A stretch of 64,000 bases of DNA, from contig NZ_JADDIV010000005.1 of assembly GCF_015070875.1 (NCBI RefSeq), positions 62,001 to 126,000 on the forward strand. The letters are read 5' to 3'. Under the pieces are notes generated by a model that saw only the letters and a program-made list of their open reading frames with translations, ran no database searches and was not told the DNA's origin. This document shows, piece by piece, positions 14,151 to 21,328 of this stretch. The number at the start of each line of letters is the position of its first letter. Within the stretch, counting starts at the first letter, position 1. A program made the translations under genes and the position numbers. This DNA comes from Ramlibacter pallidus. Lineage in GTDB: Bacteria > Pseudomonadota > Gammaproteobacteria > Burkholderiales > Burkholderiaceae_C.

Positions 14151-16300
14151 GCGGGCTGGAGCGCGCGGACGACGGCGCTGCGGAAGGAGTTCAGGAGACG
14201 TTCGTGCCACTTGGGGTTCTGCACGACCTCGGCGCGGTAGAAGCTGGGGCACAGCGTGGCCGCGTGCGCGTTGGCGCCGCACAGGCCGCAGCCCACGCAG
14301 CCGTCGATCACGGTGGCCACCGGGTCCACCTTCAGCGGATCGGGGTTGTCCTTGAGTGTGAGCGTGGGGCAGCCCGACAGGCGGATGCAGGCGTGGTCGC
14401 CGTTGCAGACGTCCTCGTCCACGCCGTACTTCACGCGCACGACGCGCTCGCCCTTCTTCAGCAGGCTGGCGATCCAGGGCTTGACGCGGCGTTGCCGCTC
14501 CAGCTGGCATTCGCCTTCCGCCACGATCACCTTCAGCCCGTTGAAGTCGCTGGTGAACGCGTCGGTCAGCGTGGCACGCATCTGCTCCACCTCGTAGGTG
14601 TGCACCGTGCGCATCCACTGCACGCCCAGGCCCTTCAGCGCGGACTCGATGGTCTGGTTGGTATGGACGATGCTCTTCGACTTGTCGCTCGCCGCTTCCT
14701 TGGCGGCGTCCTTCGGCGTGGAGATGATCTCCTGCGTGCCGGTGGCGGAGGTGTAGCCGTTCTTGAAGATCAGCAGCACGGCGTCGTCGCCGTTGAAGAG
14801 CGCGCTCTGCACGCCCGTGAGCAGGCCGTTGTGCCAGAACCCGCCGTCGCCCATGATGGCCAGCGTGCGCTTCTGCATCATCGGCGAGACGCCGGCGCGC
14901 GAGGCGAGCGACATGCCGTAGCCCAGGATCGAATGGCCCATCGAGAAGGGCTCGAAGGTGCCGAAGGCGTGGCAGCCGATGTCGGCCGCGATGTGCACCT
15001 TGCCGATCTGCTCCTGCGCCAGCTTGAGCGCCGAGAACACCGGCCGCTCGGGGCAGCCGATGCAGAAGCCCGGCGGACGCGCCGGCAGCGGCTTGGCCAG
15101 CGCGGCGGCCGCGGCCTGGCGGCGGTCGGTGTTCGCGGCCAGCCAGCGGCGCGCGTCTTCGCTGGCCGCGCCCGGCAGGTAGCTGGTGGTGAAGTGCACG
15201 AGGCCGTTGGAGACGACTTCCACCGAGTATTCGCCGCCGGAGGGCAGCAGGTCCTTGCCGTGCAGCTTCGTCTGGATGTCGCGGCGGCGCAGCAGCGTGG
15301 CGATCTCCTGCTCGATGTATTCGGGCTGGCCTTCCTCGACCACCAGCACGGCGCGCTTGCCGGCGCAGAAGTCCGCAACCTGTTCCGGCACCAGCGGATA
15401 CGTCACGTTCAGCACCAGCAGGGGGACGTCGGCGTTGCCGAAGGCGTCGGCCAGGCCCAGTTGCTGCAGCGAGCGGACCAGCGAGTTGTAGAGACCGCCC
15501 TGGACGATGATGCCGACGTCCTGGTGGCGGCCGTCGAACAGTTCGTTGAGCTTGTTCTCCAGAATGTACCGGCGGGCGGCGGGGATGCGCTGCTCCCCCT
15601 TGAGCTTCTCGTGGCGGAAGGTCACCGGCGGGTGCGCCAGCTTCATGTAGTCGAAGCCGGCGGGGTTCTCCATCAGCTGGCGCGTGGAGACGGCCGGCTT
15701 CACGTTGTCCTTCGTCTGGAAGCTGCCGCGCACGTGGCAGGCGCGGATGCGCAGCTCCAGGATGGAGGGCATGTTCGACGCTTCGGACAGCCGGAACCCT
15801 TCCTCCACCATCCGCGTCATCACGCCCAGGTCGGGACGCGGGTCGAGCAGGCACATGCTGGACTTCAGCGCGAAGGCATGGGTGCGTTCCTGGATCACGG
15901 ACGCGCCTTCACCATAGTCCTCGCCGACGACGATCAGCGCGCCGCCCGTCACGCCGGGCGACGACAGGTTGGACAGCGCATCGGCGGCAACGTTCGTGCC
16001 GACGATGGACTTCCAGGTGACGGCCCCGCGCAGCGGGTAGTGGATGGAAGCGCCCAGCATCGCGGCGGCGGACGCTTCGTTGGAACAGGCCTCGACGTGC
16101 ACGCCGAGCTCGTCCATGTAGTCCTTGGCCTGGACCATCACGTCCAGCAGGTGCGACACCGGCGCGCCCTGGTAGCCGCCGATGTAGGCGACGCCGGACT
16201 GCAGCAGCGCCTTGGTGATGGCGAGGATGCCCTCGCCGTGGAAGGTCTCGCCGGCGCCGAGGCGCAGCGATTCGATTTCCTTGCTGAATGAAACTTCCAA
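14147..16300 (-). CDS. iorA: Indolepyruvate ferredoxin oxidoreductase subunit alpha
   Basis: A 717-residue thiamine-pyrophosphate enzyme with a C-terminal ferredoxin domain. The N-terminal pyrimidine-binding part has GYQGAPVSHLLDVM and EACSNEASAAAM; the PP domain has GDGGFWHNGLLTG and FKNGYTSATGTQE; the C-terminus has CVGCGLCGANAHAATLCP, a complete [4Fe-4S] motif, while the first cluster is irregular (Cys residues in DVCNGDHACIRLSGCP). I chose the TTG at 16300 because AGGAG lies 8 bases upstream and the LEVSFSKEIESLRLG start fits the family; the first upstream ATG (16351) adds residues without similarity and would run through the divergent promoter. Divergent from a LysR gene. Confidence 0.92.
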   Translation of the reverse strand: MEVSFSKEIESLRLGAGETFHGEGILAITKALLQSGVAYIGGYQGAPVSHLLDVMVQAKDYMDELGVHVEACSNEASAAAMLGASIHYPLRGAVTWKSIVGTNVAADALSNLSSPGVTGGALIVVGEDYGEGASVIQERTHAFALKSSMCLLDPRPDLGVMTRMVEEGFRLSEASNMPSILELRIRACHVRGSFQTKDNVKPAVSTRQLMENPAGFDYMKLAHPPVTFRHEKLKGEQRIPAARRYILENKLNELFDGRHQDVGIIVQGGLYNSLVRSLQQLGLADAFGNADVPLLVLNVTYPLVPEQVADFCAGKRAVLVVEEGQPEYIEQEIATLLRRRDIQTKLHGKDLLPSGGEYSVEVVSNGLVHFTTSYLPGAASEDARRWLAANTDRRQAAAAALAKPLPARPPGFCIGCPERPVFSALKLAQEQIGKVHIAADIGCHAFGTFEPFSMGHSILGYGMSLASRAGVSPMMQKRTLAIMGDGGFWHNGLLTGVQSALFNGDDAVLLIFKNGYTSATGTQEIISTPKDAAKEAASDKSKSIVHTNQTIESALKGLGVQWMRTVHTYEVEQMRATLTDAFTSDFNGLKVIVAEGECQLERQRRVKPWIASLLKKGERVVRVKYGVDEDVCNGDHACIRLSGCPTLTLKDNPDPLKVDPVATVIDGCVGCGLCGANAHAATLCPSFYRAEVVQNPKWHERLLNSFRSAVVRALQPA

Positions 16301-16344
16301 AGCGCGGTCTCCTGGAGCAACCGCGCAGTGTCCCCGCTCCCGCG

Positions 16345-16363
16345 TCATCAATCAATAAAATGA
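16345..16363. promoter_or_regulatory. Candidate LysR operator between iorA and its regulator
   Basis: The 86-bp divergent spacer contains TCAT at 16345-16348 and its exact inverted copy ATGA at 16360-16363, separated by an AT-rich 11-base core. This gives the T-N11-A pattern known for LysR-type regulator boxes, and it is the only AT-rich stretch in the spacer. It lies 24 bp upstream of the LysR start and 45 bp from the iorA start. Confidence 0.45.
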
Positions 16364-16386
16364 GGCGACTAAGCGGTATCAGCCCA

Positions 16387-17280
16387 ATGCATATCAAAGA
16401 CCTCGACCTCAACCTGCTGCGGCTGTTCGACGCGGTCTACCGCACGGGCAACGTCAGCCGTGCCGCGGAGCTGCTGGACCTCACCCAGCCCGCCGCGAGC
16501 CAGGGGCTCAGCCGGCTGCGGGCGCTGCTCCACGACCCGCTGTTCACGCGCACGGCGCGCGGCATGCAGCCGACGCCGAAGGCGCAGCGGCTGGCCGACC
16601 CGGTGCGGGAGGCGCTGGCCACCATCGAGCAGGCGCTCGGGGAGACGGCCGGCTTCGAGCCGGCGCGCTCCTCGCGCACCTTCCGCATCCACCTGAGCGA
16701 CATCGGCGAGAGCCGCTTCCTGCCGGAGCTGATGGTGGCCCTGCGGCAGCGCGCGCCGAACCTGCGCGTCGAGACCCGGCCCGTGCCGCGCGAGGAGATC
16801 ACGGGTGCCCTGGATTCCGGCCGGATCGACATCGCGATCGGCTTCCTGCCGACCGCGCGCGAGACGCGGCAGCTGCGCCTGCTGCAGGACCGCTACGTGG
16901 TGCTGCTGCGCGCGGGGCATCCGTTCGCCCGGAAGCGCCGCACGGGTGCCGCGCTGAAGGCGGGCCTGCGCGAGCTGGAGTTCGTGGCCGTGCGCACGCA
17001 CGCGGCGACACTGGGCATCCTGCAGCAGGTGCAGCTGGAGGACCGCCTGCGGTTGGTGACGGAGCACTTCCTCGCCCTGCCCACCATCGTGCGGGCGACC
17101 GACCTGGCGGCGGTGGTGCCGCGCAACATCGCGCAGGGCTTCGGCGAGGGTTACACGATCGTCGAACCGGCGTTCCCGGAACGGGACTTCGCCGTCTCGC
17201 TGCACTGGAGCCGGCGCTTCGAGGCGGATCCGGGCAACCGCTGGCTGCGCGACGTGGTGGAAGAGCTGTTCAGGGAGTGA
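16387..17280 (+). CDS. LysR-family transcriptional regulator (ior operon)
   Basis: A 297-residue LysR-type regulator. The N-terminal winged helix is typical (LDLNLLRLFDAVYRTGNVSRAAELLDLTQPAASQGLSRLR), followed by an effector domain with LPELMVALRQRAPNLRVE and the segment GRIDIAIGFLPTARETRQLRLL. The ATG at 16387 gives the standard family N-terminus; upstream in-frame codons would lie in the promoter. It is transcribed away from iorA, the classic layout for a LysR regulator of the adjacent operon, so the likely inducer is an aryl-pyruvate or a product of it. Its 3' end overlaps a convergent small gene by 11 bp. Confidence 0.93.
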   Translation: MHIKDLDLNLLRLFDAVYRTGNVSRAAELLDLTQPAASQGLSRLRALLHDPLFTRTARGMQPTPKAQRLADPVREALATIEQALGETAGFEPARSSRTFRIHLSDIGESRFLPELMVALRQRAPNLRVETRPVPREEITGALDSGRIDIAIGFLPTARETRQLRLLQDRYVVLLRAGHPFARKRRTGAALKAGLRELEFVAVRTHAATLGILQQVQLEDRLRLVTEHFLALPTIVRATDLAAVVPRNIAQGFGEGYTIVEPAFPERDFAVSLHWSRRFEADPGNRWLRDVVEELFRE

Positions 17281-17569
17281 GGACGGCCGCGACCTTGCGC
17301 CGTTCGGTGCGCCACTGGCGGTAGGCGCACATGGCGTCCGGTCCCAGCTTCAGCTGCACGGCCGCGCCGAGGCCGAGCTGCGTGTCGAGGGCGGGGGGCG
17401 GCGTGCCGTCCCAGTGCAGCATCGCAAGGGCCAGTTCGAGGGCGGCCACCGCTTCCTCGTCCCCAGGCTGCGCCGCCTCCGGCTGGGCCAGCCGGCGCTG
17501 CAGGTCCAGCAGCAGGCGCTGCAGGAAATCGAGTTCCGTGCGGGCGAGTTCGACCTTGGGTGCATCCAT
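17270..17569 (-). CDS. Small hypothetical protein, 99 residues
   Basis: I do not recognise a family. The protein is predominantly alpha-helical and acidic in its first half (ELARTELDFLQRLLLDLQRRL), with a short PPPALDT linker and a basic end (RQWRTERRKVAAV). It lacks a signal peptide or membrane segment. It converges on the LysR gene with an 11-bp overlap of stop regions. The frame has normal third-position GC bias, which supports coding, but there is no context evidence for a function. Confidence 0.55.
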   Translation of the reverse strand: MDAPKVELARTELDFLQRLLLDLQRRLAQPEAAQPGDEEAVAALELALAMLHWDGTPPPALDTQLGLGAAVQLKLGPDAMCAYRQWRTERRKVAAVLTP

Positions 17570-17673
17570 CCGCGCAGGTTCACCGCTGGCGGCCGCACGG
17601 CTTGTCAGCCGGTTGCGGTTCGTGGATCAGGAAGAGGGCAGCATCCGTGTAGGCCGGAACGGCACGAGGCGCG

Positions 17674-18126
17674 CTACCGCGCCTGCAGCTTCGCCAGCCG
17701 GTCGGCGGCTTCGCGCTTGCCGATGCCGCGCAGCGCCGCGATCGCCTCCAGCTGGCGGGCGCGCGGGCGGGATTCGCCATGCTCCCACTTGTAGACGGAC
17801 TGGCCCGAAACGCCGAGCAGGGTGGCGAAGTCCGCGGCGGAGAGGCCGAGCTTGCGGCGCTGGGCCGCCAGCCGCGTCGCACTGAAGCGGCGTGGCGTGC
17901 CTTCCTGTGCCCCGGCGCCTTCCTCCTGCGCAGCCGCGGCGGCGCGGCTGCCGCCGCGGCCCACCCGCTTGAGTTCGCGCTCGAGCGCGTCCACGCGCCG
18001 GCGCAGCGCGGCGATGTGGCTGCGGTAGGCGGCGGAGGCTTTCTTGAGTTCCTGCGTCTGGGCGCGGACTTCCTTGCGCGCAAGACGAGCGATCTCGTCC
18101 TTGAAGACTGTGGCGATATTGGGCAT
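17674..18126 (-). CDS. Helix-turn-helix protein with N-terminal coiled coil
   Basis: A 150-residue protein. Residues 1-55 form a charged coiled coil (FKDEIARLARKEVRAQ, HIAALRRRVDALERELKRV), then a Gly/Ala/Glu linker, then a Cro/C1-type helix-turn-helix (LAAQRRKLGLSAADFATLLG, SGQSVYKWEHGESRPR) and a last helix. The ATG at 18126 has AGGA about 7 bases upstream and begins with the MPNIATVFKDEI sequence that starts the coiled coil; the longer frame above it runs into the divergent gene. Proteins of this design are common in Burkholderiales as small DNA-binding proteins of unknown target. Divergent from the alpha/beta hydrolase gene. Confidence 0.82.
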   Translation of the reverse strand: MPNIATVFKDEIARLARKEVRAQTQELKKASAAYRSHIAALRRRVDALERELKRVGRGGSRAAAAAQEEGAGAQEGTPRRFSATRLAAQRRKLGLSAADFATLLGVSGQSVYKWEHGESRPRARQLEAIAALRGIGKREAADRLAKLQAR

Positions 18127-18232
18127 GTGATCCTGGCATCGCCGCGCCACCCTGGCGGCTGCGGTCGTGGCTCCCTGGGCTCCATCATAGTGGCCGGCCC
18201 GGAGGCCCGCCGCGCTGCGACACAATGCAGCG

Positions 18233-19372
18233 ATGCCTGAACTCCAGCTCGCGGTGATCGACGTCAAGCCGGGCGCGGCGATGGAAAGCCAGTCCGGACT
18301 GCAACTGCTGCGGCCCCGCATCTATGGCGCGTGGCGCGAAGCCGCGGGACCCAAGCGCGCCGCCGCCATCGTCATGCACCCCGCGAGCAACTTCATGGGG
18401 CACTACCTGATCGCGCCGCTGGCCGAACGCGGCGTCGCCTGCATGGGCCTGAACTCGCGCTATGCGGGCAACGACACGCTGCTGCTGATGGAGCGGGTCA
18501 TCCAGGACCTGGGCGCGGGCGTGCAGTTCCTGCGGGCGCAGGGCTACGACAAGGTTGTGCTGGTCGGCAACTCGGGTGGCGCCGCGCTCTCGGCGTTCTA
18601 CCAGGCGCAGGCCGAGCTTCTCGACATCGATACGATGCTGGACGGCGACCCCGCGAACCTGTCGCCCGCCGACCTGCCGCCGGTGCAGGGTCTCGCGCTG
18701 TGCGCCGCGCACGAGGGCCGCTCCACCCTGATGCGCCACTGGATCGACCCTTCCCTCACCGACGAGCGCGACGTGCTCTCCGTCGACCCCGCGCTCGACA
18801 TGTACGACGCGCGCAACGGGCCTCCGTACGCCCACGACTTCCTGGAGCGCTTCCGCCACGCGCAGCAGCGGCGCTACGAGCGCGTCGATGCCTGGGTGGG
18901 CGAGCGGCTGCGGCAACTGCGGGCGCAGACGGCGCCGGGCAGCCCGCGCGACGAGGTGTTCGTCGTGCACCGCACGCACGCGGACCCGCGCTTCCTGGAT
19001 CTCTCGCTGGACCCGAACGACCGCGAAGCCGGCAGCGTCTGGGGCAGCGGGCCGGCGGGGGCGCGCGGCGTCAACTACGCGGCCAGCCAGATGGGCCGCA
19101 TCACCTCCCTGACCGGCTGGCTGTCGCAATGGTCGCCGCGCAGCCGTGCCGATGGGCCGTCGAACCTGGCGCGCACCTCGGTTCCCGTCCTGCTGTGCAC
19201 CCACACCGCCGACCCGTCCACCTTCCCGAGCACCCGTGACGCCTGGCTGCGCGCGGGCGGCGACCGCATCCGCAACGTCGACATCCAGGGCGGGAACCAC
19301 TACCTCGCTGGCCAGCCGGGGCACGTGCGGGAGGTGGCGGATGCGATGGCGGACTGGATCCTGCGGCTGTGA
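18233..19372 (+). CDS. Alpha/beta hydrolase-fold protein of unknown substrate
   Basis: A 379-residue protein with an alpha/beta hydrolase core: AAAIVMHPASNFMGHYLIAPL (first strand and oxyanion region), a nucleophile elbow GNSGGAALS (Ser114), an acid-bearing loop near CTHTADPSTF and a His in GGNHYLAGQPGHV near the C-terminus. A large cap region (about residues 130-280) lies between them. No signal peptide is seen. It resembles short-chain acyl hydrolases found in aromatic or steroid catabolism but no specific family signature is clear. It stands divergent from the helix-turn-helix gene with a 106-bp spacer that contains a CACAAT -10-like element just before the start. Confidence 0.8.
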   Translation: MPELQLAVIDVKPGAAMESQSGLQLLRPRIYGAWREAAGPKRAAAIVMHPASNFMGHYLIAPLAERGVACMGLNSRYAGNDTLLLMERVIQDLGAGVQFLRAQGYDKVVLVGNSGGAALSAFYQAQAELLDIDTMLDGDPANLSPADLPPVQGLALCAAHEGRSTLMRHWIDPSLTDERDVLSVDPALDMYDARNGPPYAHDFLERFRHAQQRRYERVDAWVGERLRQLRAQTAPGSPRDEVFVVHRTHADPRFLDLSLDPNDREAGSVWGSGPAGARGVNYAASQMGRITSLTGWLSQWSPRSRADGPSNLARTSVPVLLCTHTADPSTFPSTRDAWLRAGGDRIRNVDIQGGNHYLAGQPGHVREVADAMADWILRL

Positions 19373-19485
19373 CTTCCGCCACGTTCAGGCCGAACATCGG
19401 CAGGCGGATGGGCTTTGTGGTCCGTGTCCTACAAGCGAATTCGTAACGAAAGGCATAGAGTTCGCTTCCCCTCACGGGAGAAGCC

Positions 19486-19923
19486 ATGCAGCCCCACCCC
19501 ACGCGCCCCGCAGCCGTCCCCAAGCCCGCGATCCGGACCATCCGGCGGCATGGGGATGCAACGGGTGGCGACGGCGAGGCGCAGCGGCGCAAGCGGCAAC
19601 CCGCGGGTTCGCTCGACAACGTCCGCGTCGTGTTCTGGGAAGCCTATCGCCACCTCTTCCCGGCCCATGCGATGGCCGCGCAGACGTCGGGCGGCAACCT
19701 GGTGATCTCCTGGTCGGTGCAGGACGACCCGCATGCGCGCTATTCGTACGCCGCCCCGGTCATGCTGCGCTTCGACCCGGCGCTGCTGGAGGTCATGTGG
19801 AAGTCGGAAGCGCGCGGCCGCATGCGCATCGCGCAGCACCACGAGCCGACGCTGCGCGAAGGCCTGCGCGGCTACGACCCGTTCACTCGCTTCCCGAACG
19901 CGCGGGTGGTCTGCATCGGCTGA
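19486..19923 (+). CDS. Hypothetical protein, 145 residues
   Basis: I do not recognise this protein. The first 40 residues are basic and probably disordered (KPAIRTIRRHGDATGG, EAQRRKRQP); the rest looks like a compact alpha/beta domain (NVRVVFWEAYRHLFPAHAM, NLVISWSVQDDPHARYSY, PVMLRFDPALLEVMW). The start is well supported by GGGAGA 5 bases before the ATG. A 113-bp spacer with an AT-richer stretch precedes it, so it probably has its own promoter; it converges on the DUF3999 gene with a 13-bp gap. Confidence 0.68.
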   Translation: MQPHPTRPAAVPKPAIRTIRRHGDATGGDGEAQRRKRQPAGSLDNVRVVFWEAYRHLFPAHAMAAQTSGGNLVISWSVQDDPHARYSYAAPVMLRFDPALLEVMWKSEARGRMRIAQHHEPTLREGLRGYDPFTRFPNARVVCIG

Positions 19924-19936
19924 TGCCGCACGCGGT

Positions 19937-21328
19937 TCAGCCGGCCTCGCGGCCCGACTGCCGCAGCAGCGACCACGCGACGCCGCCCAGCAGGGCGACA
20001 CCCAGCAGCAGCACGAGCCACAGGCCCGCGGTCTTGCCGTCCACCCCGCGCGGCAGCCAGCCAGGGCCTCCGGTCGCGGGCGCTGCCGCGACGTCCACGG
20101 ACGCGATGCGCGCGGCGGGCAGCGCCTCGACGGCGGTCGCGGTCGTCGCCGCCAGCATGCCCAGGGGCAGCGCCGAGGCACGCACCCCCGCGCTTCCCGC
20201 CACGAGCCGGTACGGCCCGGCGGTGCCCGCCGCGAAGACCACGTCGACCGGCTGGAACAGCACCCGCAACGTGAGGGGCACGCCCTCCAGCCGCACGCCG
20301 TGCGTGGCTTCCACGCGCAGGGTTCCGGCCGACACGGCCGGCAGCGCGATGGCGGGGTTGGTGCTCTCCTGGCCGGCCGGTCCCAGGCGGTAGACGACGG
20401 CCTGCGCGAGCGGTCGCCACGGCTCGGGCGGCTGGCCGCGTCCAAGCACGCGGACGGGCACCAGCGTGTTCGCGCGCGGGGTGCCCAGTTCCAGCATGGA
20501 CACCGGGGTGGCGAAGCCGAGCGGCCATTCCACGGCCGATGCCCCGTCGGGCGCGGGTGCGGGCAGCACCAGGGCCGGCAGTTCGCGCGCGGGTGCGGCC
20601 GAGGCGAGGAGGCCGACCACCGACTCGACGCGCACGCCTTCCTGGCCGCTCCAGTCCAGGCGCAGGTAGCGGTCCTTCAGGCGCAGCGGGGCGGAGAGTT
20701 CGAGGCGGTCGTTGGCGGGCGCGCCTTCGCCGTCGAAGCGGAAGATGCGGCCCCGCGCCGGTACCGGCGTCCATTCCGCCAGGTCGGCGCTCTTCGACAG
20801 CGTGAACTGCACGGGCACGTTGGGCGGCAGTTGCGCGCGCACGATGAAGCCGCCCACGTCGGCCGCGAGCTGGCGCGTGTCGAAGAGCGCGGCGGGCAGC
20901 GGCGTCGTGCCGGGAGGCTGCTGCGCCGCGGCGTCCCCGAACTGCACCCACACCGACTGCCGGTCCCCGTTCTGCCGGGCCCGCAGCTGCAGCGTGCCCT
21001 TGGGCGCCCGCGATCCCGCGGGCGCGGCATGCAGGGGCAGCGCGCGGATCGCGGCGGTCTGCTGCGGCGGCGCGGCGGCGGGCCGTGGCGGGGTGGCGAG
21101 CGCGAAGGGCACCGGCTGTCCCTGCGCATCGAACACCCGCAGGTCCCCGGCGTCGCGCGACTGCAGCCGCGCGAGCGCCTCGGCCGGCAGCGGCACGCGC
21201 ATCAGGCCCTGGTGCCCGGCCGTGTCCAGCGTGGCGCGCCAGGCGAAGGTGTCCGGTCGCGGTTCCTGTGCGGACGCGAGCAGCGACGTGGCGGCCAGCG
21301 CGAAGGCGGCGATGCGGCGGATGCTCAA
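19937..21328 (-). CDS. DUF3999 family exported membrane-anchored protein
   Basis: A 463-residue protein with an N-terminal signal peptide (IRRIAAFALAATSLLASAQ), a long beta-rich periplasmic part (WRATLDTAGHQGLMRVPLP; RLELSAPLRLKDRYLRLDW) and one C-terminal transmembrane helix (LWLVLLLGVALLGGVAWSLL). This layout is that of DUF3999. The start is TTG at 21328: it overlaps the upstream stop as TTGA and has GGAGG 9 bases upstream; there is no ATG near the signal peptide. Its partner upstream is DUF2339. In other genomes these two families are neighbours as well, so a membrane complex is likely, function unknown. Confidence 0.84.
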   Translation of the reverse strand: MSIRRIAAFALAATSLLASAQEPRPDTFAWRATLDTAGHQGLMRVPLPAEALARLQSRDAGDLRVFDAQGQPVPFALATPPRPAAAPPQQTAAIRALPLHAAPAGSRAPKGTLQLRARQNGDRQSVWVQFGDAAAQQPPGTTPLPAALFDTRQLAADVGGFIVRAQLPPNVPVQFTLSKSADLAEWTPVPARGRIFRFDGEGAPANDRLELSAPLRLKDRYLRLDWSGQEGVRVESVVGLLASAAPARELPALVLPAPAPDGASAVEWPLGFATPVSMLELGTPRANTLVPVRVLGRGQPPEPWRPLAQAVVYRLGPAGQESTNPAIALPAVSAGTLRVEATHGVRLEGVPLTLRVLFQPVDVVFAAGTAGPYRLVAGSAGVRASALPLGMLAATTATAVEALPAARIASVDVAAAPATGGPGWLPRGVDGKTAGLWLVLLLGVALLGGVAWSLLRQSGREAG

